A DNA stretch of 64,000 nucleotides from an uncultured Candidatus Actinomarina sp. GTDB lineage: Bacteria > Actinomycetota > Acidimicrobiia > Actinomarinales > Actinomarinaceae. Below, one piece after another: positions 17,230 to 26,551 of this stretch (position 1 is its first letter; each line of letters begins with the position of its first letter). The notes under the pieces were generated by a model. That model was not told where the DNA came from. It searched no databases and worked only from the letters and a program-made list of their open reading frames with translations. The stretch is taken from NCBI GenBank assembly GCA_902619825.1, contig CACNFT010000004.1:86697-150696 (forward strand), read 5' to 3'. The position numbers and the translations under genes are program-made.

Positions 17230-18919
17230 CAGCTACCTCAATGTATTTAAGGTTATAATCCTCTAATTCATTTTCATCAATAATAGTTGGCGCGTTTGTT
17301 AAAGGGTCAAGTCCAGATTGTGTTTTAGGAAAAGGTATAACATCTCTTATTGAATCAACATTGAGCATTACAGCAATAATCCTGTCTATACCTAATGCTA
17401 TTCCTGCATGTTGCGGTGTCCCATAAGACAAAGCTTCAATAAACCATCCAAAACGATTTTCAATGTCATCATCTGAAAGACCCCACATTTCTAATACTTT
17501 TCTTTGGATATCTGGAGAATTAATTCTTTGTGATCCTGAACCCAACTCTGATCCATTAAGAACTAAATCATAATGTAGAGCTGTAGCATTATTAGGATCT
17601 ACAATAAAATTCTCAGTATCTTTTGGTGATGTGAAAGGATGATGAGAGGGTTGTATTTCTCCATTTTCGACTTCAAAATAAGGAAAATCATAAACCCAAG
17701 TGAAACTGTAAGTATCTAACGGGTTAAAAATTTCTCTACGAATGATATCTAATACTGGATATATCTCCATATTTCCAGATTGAAATAACAGCATTCCATC
17801 ACCTAGTTTTTGTATTTCCTCATTCTCTTTGTTTGTTGTAATTTTAGATAATGGTCCCGATACTGTAGAGTTTTCAATTTTAAACCAACCAAGACCGTTA
17901 CTTCCGTTATCTTTAACTAACTCATCTAAAGTATCTATCTCTGATCTTGTCATTATTTTTGATGTATGAAAACCCTTTACGAAACCTGAATTTTCTAATG
18001 ATGATTTTATAAAATTAATCTCTGTATTTTTAAATATATTACTTAAATCTTCAATTGTTTCTGCAATTCGTAAATCTGGCTTATCAGTGCCATAGTTTTC
18101 AATTGCTTCTTTGTAAGTCATATCTCGAAAAGGTACCTCGACTTTAATGGAAAATACATTATCCAATAATTCTTTAACTATCGTTTCAGTAGTTTTTCTT
18201 ACTTCATCTGGTGTACCATTTAATATTTCTAAATCTAGTTGCGTAAATTCTGGTTGTCTGTCTTTTCTTGAATCTTCATCGCGATAGCATTTAGCAATCT
18301 GATAATATTTGTTAAATCCAGAAATCATAAATAATTGTTTATACATCTGAGGTGATTGTGGTAAAGCATAAAATGAACCACTTTGTTTTCTTGATGGGAC
18401 TAAAAAGTCTTTTGCACCTTCAGGTGTAGATTTTGTTAACGTTGGTGTATCTAATTCTAAAAAAGATAAACTATCCATTGAATTCCTTATTGATTTAAAT
18501 GTGTTTGAACGAGCGAGAATATTTTTTTTCATATCATCTCGTCTCAAATCCAAGTATCTGAATTTCAATCTTATATTTTCATCAGTATCGATAGAGTCAT
18601 CTATTTGGAACGGTAGTGGTTTGCTTTTTGAGATTATTGAGTAACTTTCAGCACTGATTTCGTACTCACCGAATTGCTGAGATTTATTGATCATTGACTT
18701 ATCTCTTTTTATATATTTTCCGTTAACACTTATGTAATATTCAGATTTAAAAGTATCGATATCAACATTTTCAGAATCTAAAACGATTTGTATTTTTGAA
18801 CTTGTGTCTCTTAGTTCAATGAAAACAAGACCTCCGTGGTCTCGAATACTACTTACCCAACCTCTTAAGTCAGAAACTTCACTATTTACTTTTGATTTTA
18901 TTAAATCTTCTATTTTCAT
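17222..18919 (-). CDS. aspS: Aspartate-tRNA ligase (bacterial type)
   Basis: Charges tRNA-Asp, and possibly tRNA-Asn if non-discriminating; I cannot decide this from sequence. It has an N-terminal OB domain (GWVSSIRDHGGLVFIELRD) and class II motif 2 with CYRDEDSRKDRQPEFTQLD. The inserted GAD domain lies roughly at residues 290-400, and motif 3 is GIALGIDRIIAVML. The 565 residues compare with the usual 580-600. The start overlaps the hisS stop by four bases. Confidence 0.97.
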   Translation of the reverse strand: MKIEDLIKSKVNSEVSDLRGWVSSIRDHGGLVFIELRDTSSKIQIVLDSENVDIDTFKSEYYISVNGKYIKRDKSMINKSQQFGEYEISAESYSIISKSKPLPFQIDDSIDTDENIRLKFRYLDLRRDDMKKNILARSNTFKSIRNSMDSLSFLELDTPTLTKSTPEGAKDFLVPSRKQSGSFYALPQSPQMYKQLFMISGFNKYYQIAKCYRDEDSRKDRQPEFTQLDLEILNGTPDEVRKTTETIVKELLDNVFSIKVEVPFRDMTYKEAIENYGTDKPDLRIAETIEDLSNIFKNTEINFIKSSLENSGFVKGFHTSKIMTRSEIDTLDELVKDNGSNGLGWFKIENSTVSGPLSKITTNKENEEIQKLGDGMLLFQSGNMEIYPVLDIIRREIFNPLDTYSFTWVYDFPYFEVENGEIQPSHHPFTSPKDTENFIVDPNNATALHYDLVLNGSELGSGSQRINSPDIQRKVLEMWGLSDDDIENRFGWFIEALSYGTPQHAGIALGIDRIIAVMLNVDSIRDVIPFPKTQSGLDPLTNAPTIIDENELEDYNLKYIEVADE

Positions 18920-20088
18920 ATTAACTTCTTCAAGTTTCGTATATTAAATTCAAATGATTCATTATTTTTTGGATTCTTAATCGTCTTTTCAGTACAGTTT
19001 ATAACATAATCAACATTGTTTTTTATAGCCTCTTTATACTGTGTGTTCTCTTTACTTTTTCTTATTGGTAAAAAATATTTAATTCCACTTTTATCTAATT
19101 TATTGGAAATTGATTTAATATCATCAAAATTTTGACCTATCAACATGATCTTCTTTGAAGAAGGTACATAATTTATACAATTAATTATTCTGTCAACACC
19201 AAAAGCAACACCTACTCCTGCACAATTACCTAGGTTCAAAGATTCAGCAAGTTTATCATACCTACCACCACCACCAAGAACTGTAGCTTTATATACGAAC
19301 TCAAATGTTAAGTCATTGTAGTAATCAAGTCCTCTAACTAATTTTGAATTCTCTACATATTTGATATTTTCATTATTTAAGTTATGTTTTAAATTTTCAT
19401 ATCTGTTTAAAGTATCTTCCTCTAAATACTGATAAATTACAGGAGCAAGATCAATTATTTCTGAATCGAATGGATCATTAGAATCCAAAATTCGTAAAGT
19501 ATTTTTACCAATCTTTTCATTACTTTCTTTTGATAAGTTATTTTTATTCTTTTTAAAGTAATTTTCTAATTCTTTTATATAAAGTTTTCTTTCTCCAATA
19601 GATCCAATCGTGTTTATATTTAGTTTTGCTTTTATATTTAATTTATCTAAAAAATTGATTGAGGATTTAAGTATCTGTAGTTCAGAAAAATCATCAATCG
19701 TACCAATTAATTCGGCTCCTGCTTGAATAAACTCCCTATACCGATTTTTCTGAGGACTTTCATATCGATACATTTTTCCAAAATAGGCATACTTTTTTGA
19801 TTCATTTTTAAAAAACTCGTTATGAAATCTCACAACACTAGCTGTTGCTTCAGGTCTTAATACAAGTGATCTATTACCCTTATCTTTAAATTCATACATT
19901 TGTTTTGTAACAATTTCTGAATTCTCTCCAATAGATTTTATAAACAATTCTTTATGTTCAAGAATGGGTAACTCAACTAATTCATACCCATAATCAGTAA
20001 AAGTATCACAAAAAGTATTGAATATATGTATATATTTTTCTGATTCTGCACCAAATAAATTTCTAGTGCCTTTTACTTGTTCAATCAT
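18916..20088 (-). CDS. hisS: Histidine-tRNA ligase
   Basis: Charges tRNA-His. The protein starts IEQVKGTRNLFG, the usual KGTRD-like entry. Motif 2 is KMYRYESPQKNRYREFIQ, followed by QAGAELIG. The histidine-binding signatures are LVRGLDYYNDLTFEF and GGGGRYDKLAE, and motif 3 is GVGVAFGVDRI. The 390 residues are shorter than the typical 410-430, mostly through a trimmed C-terminal anticodon domain. It overlaps the metallo-hydrolase upstream by eight bases. Confidence 0.96.
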   Translation of the reverse strand: MIEQVKGTRNLFGAESEKYIHIFNTFCDTFTDYGYELVELPILEHKELFIKSIGENSEIVTKQMYEFKDKGNRSLVLRPEATASVVRFHNEFFKNESKKYAYFGKMYRYESPQKNRYREFIQAGAELIGTIDDFSELQILKSSINFLDKLNIKAKLNINTIGSIGERKLYIKELENYFKKNKNNLSKESNEKIGKNTLRILDSNDPFDSEIIDLAPVIYQYLEEDTLNRYENLKHNLNNENIKYVENSKLVRGLDYYNDLTFEFVYKATVLGGGGRYDKLAESLNLGNCAGVGVAFGVDRIINCINYVPSSKKIMLIGQNFDDIKSISNKLDKSGIKYFLPIRKSKENTQYKEAIKNNVDYVINCTEKTIKNPKNNESFEFNIRNLKKLI

Positions 20089-20707
20089 TCAAATATTCCC
20101 TTACTAGAATATTATTGTTTTTTATTGATTTTACTGTGTCTTTATCTCCGTGTCCCGGATAGAGAATATAATCATCATGAAATTCTGTAAACACATTATT
20201 TATGGAATAGATCATCTCATTTGTGTCACCAGTTAATAAATCAGTTCTACCAATTCCTTCTTTGAATATAAAATCACCTGTAAATACTATTCCTAAACTT
20301 GGAAACTCAAATGAACTACTCCCCTTTGTGTGACCAGGATTACTGTGTACTATTAATTCCTCACTTTTAATATCTTTGACTTCATTTAATTCACCTTGAT
20401 ATGTAATTGAATCAAGATTTAATCCCATAAATGATTTAAGTTGTTCCTCAGGGTGTCTTGCTAATTTCTCGTCATTCAAATCTATATAAATAGATCCATC
20501 AAAACTACTCATACCTAAGGCATGATCAAAATGTCCGTGAGTTAATAATGCTCCTCCAATACTAAGATTTTCCTTTTTAATGTAGTCAAGTACAGGATCA
20601 AGGTCAGGTGGTAAATCAATGACATATGATATACCATCGGAAAGACTAGGCGTAACTATGTAGCAATTAGAAGTAGTAAAACTTGTGAAAACAAATAAAT
20701 CATCCAC
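20081..20707 (-). CDS. Metallo-beta-lactamase-fold hydrolase (glyoxalase II-like)
   Basis: Small cytoplasmic MBL-fold hydrolase of 208 residues. The metal motif THGHFDHALG is near residue 57. Further ligands are the His of NPGHTKGSSSFEF, the Asp of FTGDFIF, and the His of YPGHGD. It lacks the extra C-terminal helical domain of true glyoxalase II, so the substrate is open (a thioester or other hydrolysable ester). A gene of this kind between hisS and rel is common in Actinobacteria. Confidence 0.85.
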   Translation of the reverse strand: MDDLFVFTSFTTSNCYIVTPSLSDGISYVIDLPPDLDPVLDYIKKENLSIGGALLTHGHFDHALGMSSFDGSIYIDLNDEKLARHPEEQLKSFMGLNLDSITYQGELNEVKDIKSEELIVHSNPGHTKGSSSFEFPSLGIVFTGDFIFKEGIGRTDLLTGDTNEMIYSINNVFTEFHDDYILYPGHGDKDTVKSIKNNNILVREYLND

Positions 20708-20709
20708 GC

Positions 20710-22869
20710 TTAGTTTCCTGGATTTGCACGTTGAACGTCGAAAACATTTTCTATATTTTTAGCATCTCTGATTATTGAATCAAGTTGTTCATTACCACTT
20801 ATTTCCACTTGAAATAATAAAGTCACTATTCTCTTGCTATTAGTAAGTGATTTGGCAACAAGGATATTGCCACCATTGTCTGATATCGCTATTGTTGCAT
20901 CTCTTAGTAAGTAAGGTCTATCAATAGCTTCTATTTCTAACCAAACAATTGAACCAGTCTGTGCATTGAATCCCCATGAAACATCAATTATTCTTTCACC
21001 CTTGGAGCTATCTATCTTAATGTTCAGACAATCAGATCTATGAATTGATATTCCATTAGATATCGTAATGAAACCTAATATATCATCGCCAGGAACAGGA
21101 ACGCAACATCTTGCCATCCTTACTTTTATATCATCATATCCTTCTACAATTACAAGTTGATCATCGTTTGTTTGATATTTATCTGGTGATAAAATATCCT
21201 CTTCTTCAGAAATTTCTTCAGGAAATACAAATTTTCTGATTTTATTTCCAACATTGTTTATTTTTATGTTTCCATTACCTAAGTTTTGATAAATCGATTC
21301 ATTATTTGGATATTTAAGAATGTTTAAAAGTTCATTCAAAATATTATCTTTACTTGAATAGTTAAAAATCTCATCGTTTTCTTCTAACCAGGAATTTAAT
21401 ATCTGCTTACCTTTTTGTATATCTTCATCCTTAAGTTGTTTTTGGTACCATTGCTTAATTTTAGAACGTGCTCTTGATGTCTTTACAAATGTTAACCAGT
21501 CGCGACTTGGTCCTTTATTTTTTTCATTTGTAGTTAATACCTCAACTGTATCACCAGTAGTTAGCCTTGTACTTAAATTTACTAATTTACCGTTTATTTT
21601 TGCACCAATTAATTTTTCTCCTACTTGAGTATGAACTGAAAAAGCAAAGTCAACAGGTGTTGCACCCTGAGGTAACGTAATTACGTCTCCCTTTGGTGTT
21701 AAACAAAACACTTCATCTTCATAAAGGTCTAATTTCATATGTCTTAGAAATTCATTAGGATCCGGATATTCATCTGATAATTCTGATAATGCATTTGTCC
21801 ATTGCTGTGTATCATTTTGTGGCTTTTCTTTATACTTCCAATGGGCAGCTACTCCATATTCAGCTCTATAGTGCATATCGTGAGTTCTAATCTGTATCTC
21901 CATTTTTTGACCTGTTTCCGTTAAAACTGTTGTATGTAAGCTTTGGTAAAGATTAAATTTTGGCATTGAAATAAAGTCTTTAAATCTACCAAGTACTGGC
22001 TGAAAGTTTGCGTGGATTAAACCAAGAATTGTATAACAATTTTTTACATCATCAGTTAAAATTCTTAGTCCGATAAGATCATTTATTTCATTAAACGTTA
22101 AACCATTATTAACAATTTTTTTGTATATCGAATAATTATGTTTTGGTCTTCCAACGACTTCTGCAGATAAAGAATTCGCAGACAAAAGATCTTCAATTAC
22201 CTTTAATGACTTATTAATATTTTTGTCTCTATCAGGTGCAGTTTTCTCAATTAAATTTTCTATTTCAGAATTTTGATTTTTAAATATCAAACTAAATGAT
22301 ATATCTTCAAGTATGTGTTTTATATTTTGAAGTCCTAACCTATGTGCGAGTGGAGCATAAACATATAATGTCTCATTGGCTATTTTTTCTTGTTTGTAAT
22401 CTGCTAGATATTGAATAGTTTGTATGTTGTGGAGTCTATCGGCAAGTTTTAATATTAAAACTCTTATGTCTTTGGACATTGCAATAACCATTTTTCTTAT
22501 TGCATCCGCTTGAGCTTCCTCATTTGAGTTATATTGAATTTTATCTAATTTTGTAACACCATCAACTATATTTGCTATTTCACTTCCAAATTCTTTTTTA
22601 ATATCTTTAAAAGTAACATCTGTATCTTCTATTAAATCATGCAAAATTGCTGATACAACTGTTTCGATATCCATACTTAAATCAGCTAAATAGGTAGCAA
22701 CCTGTAAAGGATGAGTGATATATGGTTCTCCAGAAGCTCTTTTTTGATTTAAATGTCCTTCGGACGCGTATAAATATGCTTTTTTTAGTATTTCTTCATC
22801 ATTTTTAAATTTAGAATACAAGTTATTAATAAGCTCATCTGCATCAAGTAAATCAAGATTTTTAACCAT
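20710..22869 (-). CDS. rel: Bifunctional (p)ppGpp synthetase/hydrolase Rel
   Basis: Makes and degrades the stringent-response alarmone. The HD hydrolase domain (about residues 25-190) has ITHPLQVA and the HD pair in LHDLIEDT. The synthetase domain (about 230-340) carries RFKDFISMPKFNLYQSLHTT. The RxKD form is that of bifunctional Rel rather than E. coli RelA. A TGS domain around residues 390-455 starts near VFCLTPKGDVITLPQGATP, and an ACT domain ends the protein. The 719 residues are normal. A leaderless-type -10 (TACCAT) lies six bases before the ATG. Confidence 0.96.
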   Translation of the reverse strand: MVKNLDLLDADELINNLYSKFKNDEEILKKAYLYASEGHLNQKRASGEPYITHPLQVATYLADLSMDIETVVSAILHDLIEDTDVTFKDIKKEFGSEIANIVDGVTKLDKIQYNSNEEAQADAIRKMVIAMSKDIRVLILKLADRLHNIQTIQYLADYKQEKIANETLYVYAPLAHRLGLQNIKHILEDISFSLIFKNQNSEIENLIEKTAPDRDKNINKSLKVIEDLLSANSLSAEVVGRPKHNYSIYKKIVNNGLTFNEINDLIGLRILTDDVKNCYTILGLIHANFQPVLGRFKDFISMPKFNLYQSLHTTVLTETGQKMEIQIRTHDMHYRAEYGVAAHWKYKEKPQNDTQQWTNALSELSDEYPDPNEFLRHMKLDLYEDEVFCLTPKGDVITLPQGATPVDFAFSVHTQVGEKLIGAKINGKLVNLSTRLTTGDTVEVLTTNEKNKGPSRDWLTFVKTSRARSKIKQWYQKQLKDEDIQKGKQILNSWLEENDEIFNYSSKDNILNELLNILKYPNNESIYQNLGNGNIKINNVGNKIRKFVFPEEISEEEDILSPDKYQTNDDQLVIVEGYDDIKVRMARCCVPVPGDDILGFITISNGISIHRSDCLNIKIDSSKGERIIDVSWGFNAQTGSIVWLEIEAIDRPYLLRDATIAISDNGGNILVAKSLTNSKRIVTLLFQVEISGNEQLDSIIRDAKNIENVFDVQRANPGN

Positions 22870-22875
22870 AAATTA

Positions 22876-22881
22876 ATGGTA
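22876..22881 (-). promoter_or_regulatory. Leaderless-type -10 for rel
   Basis: TACCAT lies exactly six bases before the rel ATG (22869) on the minus strand. No Shine-Dalgarno is seen. It sits in the only real gap between secF and rel (21 bases), so rel probably has its own transcript start at or next to its start codon. No convincing -35 is visible. Confidence 0.5.
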
Positions 22882-22890
22882 CTAGTTTTT

Positions 22891-23796
22891 TTATTTATTA
22901 ATTATCCTTGATAAAAATGGAATAGTTACAAATATTGAGCTGTACGTTCCAGATATTATTCCAATAAATAGAGGTAAAGCAAAATCGGTTAGAGTTCCGG
23001 ATAAACCAATTATATTACCGAGAAACAATATAGAAGCTATTGGCACAGCTGAAGTAATTGATGTATTGATACTTCTCATTAAAATCTCATTAAACGTTTT
23101 GTTTAAAGTTTTTATAGATAAATTACTTTCTTTATTCATTCTTTGACTATCTCTTAATTTATCAAAAAGTATCACTGTATCGTAAAGGGAATAACCAAGA
23201 ATAGTTAAAAGCGCAATGACTGTAGATGGTGTTATTTCAAAATTCAATAATAAATAAATCGTTGTACAAATTAATAGATCATGAATTAGAGCTATTAAAG
23301 CAACTATAGAAAACCTAAACTGAAATCTAATTGATATAAGTAAAACTATAAAGGATAAAAATATTACAAGCGCTCGAATTCCCTTAGTTGTAATTTCTTG
23401 TCCAAATGTTGGTCCTACACGTTGGAACTCGATTTCATTACTGTCGACATTAAACTTATTTGCAAGATAATTTAAGAATTCAGATTCTTGGGATTGAGAT
23501 CCCTCAACAGCTCTGAATAAAACAGTATCTGAATTTTCATAGGTTTGATATCTTGAAACTTCTAATATGTTGTTGGTAAGTACTTCATCTATGTCAGATT
23601 TAGAATACTCACTTGTCAATTGATATGTTGTACCACCTGTAAAATCAATTGAGAAATTCAAGTTTAATATACCAATAGCTGCACATATCATCACCGTTAG
23701 AAATATTACTATTTCAACAATAAATATTTTTTGAAGCAAGTTTCGTTTATTGTAAAAATCGATATTTGTATTGCCTAAAAATAAGTTTTTAAACAT
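22891..23796 (-). CDS. secF: Protein translocase subunit SecF
   Basis: Inner-membrane partner of SecD that uses the proton gradient to help pull secreted proteins out of SecYEG. The 301 residues have a membrane segment at about 27-50 and the INLNFSIDFTGGTTYQL-type D1 signature (here LNFSIDFTGGTTYQL). A periplasmic domain follows, then five C-terminal membrane segments with GYSLYDTVILFDKLRD. The start overlaps secD by eight bases. Confidence 0.96.
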   Translation of the reverse strand: MFKNLFLGNTNIDFYNKRNLLQKIFIVEIVIFLTVMICAAIGILNLNFSIDFTGGTTYQLTSEYSKSDIDEVLTNNILEVSRYQTYENSDTVLFRAVEGSQSQESEFLNYLANKFNVDSNEIEFQRVGPTFGQEITTKGIRALVIFLSFIVLLISIRFQFRFSIVALIALIHDLLICTTIYLLLNFEITPSTVIALLTILGYSLYDTVILFDKLRDSQRMNKESNLSIKTLNKTFNEILMRSINTSITSAVPIASILFLGNIIGLSGTLTDFALPLFIGIISGTYSSIFVTIPFLSRIINK

Positions 23797-25234
23797 TAGT
23801 TATATCCTTGTTTTTAATTGGAAACAAAAATCTAGTATTGTTAATTCTTGATACAACAATTGGTACAACATTTCTTGTATAAAGACGTGTGAACAATAAA
23901 TCAAAAATTGTTGCAATACCAAGTGCTAATGCAAAACCACGTATTGGACCTACAGCTAAAATATAAAGTAAAAAGGCTGCAGACAATGAAACGAAATCAG
24001 CTGTTAATATTGTCTTCCATGATTCATCTACAGCTTTATTAGCTGCGAATTCGAAGGATCTTCCAACTTTAATCTCGTCTTTAAGTTTTTCAAAAGTAAC
24101 AATATAAGAGTCAGCAGCTAAACCAATTGAAACAATAATTCCAGCAATTCCCGCAAGTGTTAATGTAAATCCTTGTAAATTTCCTAAAACTGAAATTACT
24201 GAATAAAACAACAGCCCAAACATTGATAGACCAAATACGGATATGAAACCTAGAAATCGGTAATAAAGAATGATAATTATTGAAATTATAATTAGACCAA
24301 TTAATCCTGCTTGCAACCCAAGATTTAGTGTGTCCTCTCCTAAACTTGCAGAAACTTTCTGAATGGATGATCTTTCAAAAGATACTGGCAACGCACCATA
24401 TCTCAAAATTACAGCAAGATTATTTGCTGATTCCCCTGTATCAGTATTTCCCATCGATATTGCTGCTGTTCCACCTGTTATACCTATATCAGGATTGACA
24501 TCAAGAGCTATACCTGGTGCTGATACTATTTCACCGTCTAAGACAATCGCTAGTCGTCTTTTATCACCAGTTTCTCTTGCTAATTGTTTTGTTAAATCTG
24601 TAAATTTAACAGCTGAAGAGTCTTTAAATTCTAAAGATACTATCCATTCATTCTCAGGGTATGCTGCAATTGCATCTTCAATATCATTACCAGTTAAGAC
24701 TGCTGGACCTAGTTTATAAATGACAGGATAACTTGTTGTTATAGATAAAAGATATGACTCAGTATTTGGATCGTCATCTAAAGTAATTCCAATTTCTTCA
24801 TCAACACCAGGTGCTGATACTTTAATAGGATTCTCTGGATCATCGGGATTAGGAAGATATTCAAAAGCAGGTGAATATCCAGTATCAAAAGAGGAAGCTA
24901 GTACTGGTCTAAATGTCAATAAACCAGTTGCTCCTAGGGCTTCAATTGCGCGTTCTTGATCTGTAACTCCTGGAAGCTGAACTAGTACAGCATTATTCCC
25001 ACTTATAGAAATTTCTGGTTCTTGTACGTCACCAAATGCCTCAATTCTTGTTCTCATTATTTCAACAGACTTTTCTAAAACTTCTGGATCAGTATTTTGA
25101 TCAGCTGTAAGTATTACCGAGATTCCACCTTGTAAATCTAAACCAAGTTTTGGTGATAAGGATGATTGATAAACATAAACAAATAAACCAATAGATAGAA
25201 CTGGTAGAAAAAGAAATTTAAGGGTTCGTCTCAT
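23789..25234 (-). CDS. secD: Protein translocase subunit SecD
   Basis: Membrane component of the SecDF export motor. The 481 residues have an N-terminal membrane segment, the signature LGLDLQGGISVIL near residues 31-43, and a large periplasmic domain (about 50-290). Five further membrane helices follow, including GIAGIIVSIGLAADSYIVTFE. This is slightly shorter than the actinobacterial forms with long low-complexity linkers. The ATG overlaps the yajC stop by four bases, giving a yajC-secD-secF operon. Confidence 0.97.
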   Translation of the reverse strand: MRRTLKFLFLPVLSIGLFVYVYQSSLSPKLGLDLQGGISVILTADQNTDPEVLEKSVEIMRTRIEAFGDVQEPEISISGNNAVLVQLPGVTDQERAIEALGATGLLTFRPVLASSFDTGYSPAFEYLPNPDDPENPIKVSAPGVDEEIGITLDDDPNTESYLLSITTSYPVIYKLGPAVLTGNDIEDAIAAYPENEWIVSLEFKDSSAVKFTDLTKQLARETGDKRRLAIVLDGEIVSAPGIALDVNPDIGITGGTAAISMGNTDTGESANNLAVILRYGALPVSFERSSIQKVSASLGEDTLNLGLQAGLIGLIIISIIIILYYRFLGFISVFGLSMFGLLFYSVISVLGNLQGFTLTLAGIAGIIVSIGLAADSYIVTFEKLKDEIKVGRSFEFAANKAVDESWKTILTADFVSLSAAFLLYILAVGPIRGFALALGIATIFDLLFTRLYTRNVVPIVVSRINNTRFLFPIKNKDITNV

Positions 25235-25482
25235 GAAATACTGTTAATAAATGAAGTCTTAATTTTTATTTCACCATTTTTGAGAACTAATGTAACTGTA
25301 TCATCACTTATTGATGTTACTCTTCCGTAAATACCTGAATCTGTGATTACATCTTCACCGATTTTTAGGTTTTTTACGAATTCTTTGTGTTTTTTATTTC
25401 GTCTTCGCTGAGGTAAATATAAAACTGCATAAAATACAACAAAAACAAAAACTAAGGGCAATAAAGATACTATGTCACTCAT
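25231..25482 (-). CDS. yajC: Preprotein translocase accessory subunit YajC
   Basis: Small membrane protein of the SecDF-YajC complex. The 83 residues have one membrane helix (about 6-25) and the typical PQRRRNKKHKEFVKNLKIGED cytoplasmic stretch, within which lies the family QRRRxK motif. The beta-rich tail follows as GIYGRVTSISDDTVTLVL. It overlaps tgt by eight bases. In most actinobacteria yajC follows ruvB; here it follows tgt. Confidence 0.94.
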   Translation of the reverse strand: MSDIVSLLPLVFVFVVFYAVLYLPQRRRNKKHKEFVKNLKIGEDVITDSGIYGRVTSISDDTVTLVLKNGEIKIKTSFINSIS

Positions 25483-26551
25483 TTATAAATTCCTTTTTAA
25501 AACTATCAAAACTTGATTTTAATATACTTTCTCTAGCTTCTTCAATAATTTGTTCTGTTTGAATTATATTATGAACAGTTAAATATAACCAAGAAGTTGT
25601 ATTTTCATTTGCAAAAAGGTGACGTAAATAAGCTCTTGAATAATTTAAACACGTAAAGCATTTGCAATTAGTATCTATAGGATTTTCATCATTTTTAAAT
25701 TTTTGATTTTTTATGTTGATGTATGTATTACGAGTAATTAACTTACCATGTCTTGCGAGTCTTGCAGGCCAAACACAATCAAACATGTCAACACCAGAAT
25801 CAATCAAATCAATTAAACCTATGGTGTCACCTAAGCCCATAACATATCTTGGCTTTCCTATTGGAAGTATTGAATTTAAATGATCTACGACCTTTTTTCT
25901 TTCAGTACTTGTTTCACCGATTGCTAATCCACCAATTGCATATCCATCAAATTCTAATTCAATCATTGATTTTGCTGAAGTTTCTCTTAAATCAAGATTT
26001 AAACCTCCTTGAACTATGCCAAACAGTTCTTGTTTATTGTTTTTATGTACACTTTTTGCTTTTTCAGCCCACTGACTTGTAATTTCTATTGCTTTCATTT
26101 GATCTTCATCTGATCTGTCATAATCAATTAAATAATCAAAAATCATTGCAATATCACTGCCTAAAAGATTTTGTGTGTTGACTGATTCTTCAGGAGTCAT
26201 TTTAAAAAAGGAACCATCATATACATTTTTAAATTCAATACCATCATTTAATAATTTGGTTGGTAATGACCAAGCTTGAAAACCTCCAGAGTCAGTAAGT
26301 ATTAATTTATCCCAATTCATAAATTTATGTAATCCACCTAAATCATTTATTAACTGTGCTCCTGGTCTTAGATGTAGATGGTATGCATTTGCTAGAAGTA
26401 TTGAGGTCTTATCTAGATACTGATGAGGTGTAGATTTAATTGCACCTCTTGTAGCAACAGGCATAAATGTGGGAGTCTGTACTTCAATATTATTTATAGA
26501 CAATAACCCAGCTCGAGCATTTTTATCATTTGAAATTAATTTATATGCCAT
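25475..26551 (-). CDS. tgt: tRNA-guanine(34) transglycosylase
   Basis: Swaps G34 for preQ1 in tRNAs with GUN anticodons, the base-exchange step of queuosine synthesis. The first active-site Asp is in LTDSGGFQAWSL, and the second lies in the SGVDMFDCVWPARLARHG region. The zinc site is in the C-terminal NCKCFTCLNYSRAYLRHLF (three Cys and a His). The 358 residues are near the usual 370. The start overlaps queA by 11 bases, so both Q-pathway genes are one unit. The preQ1-making genes are not in this window. Confidence 0.97.
   Translation of the reverse strand: MAYKLISNDKNARAGLLSINNIEVQTPTFMPVATRGAIKSTPHQYLDKTSILLANAYHLHLRPGAQLINDLGGLHKFMNWDKLILTDSGGFQAWSLPTKLLNDGIEFKNVYDGSFFKMTPEESVNTQNLLGSDIAMIFDYLIDYDRSDEDQMKAIEITSQWAEKAKSVHKNNKQELFGIVQGGLNLDLRETSAKSMIELEFDGYAIGGLAIGETSTERKKVVDHLNSILPIGKPRYVMGLGDTIGLIDLIDSGVDMFDCVWPARLARHGKLITRNTYINIKNQKFKNDENPIDTNCKCFTCLNYSRAYLRHLFANENTTSWLYLTVHNIIQTEQIIEEARESILKSSFDSFKKEFINE

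Noticed and set aside
24363..24719. 118-residue plus-strand ORF inside secD
   Set aside because: Antisense shadow of the conserved SecD periplasmic domain; composition mirrors the sense codons.
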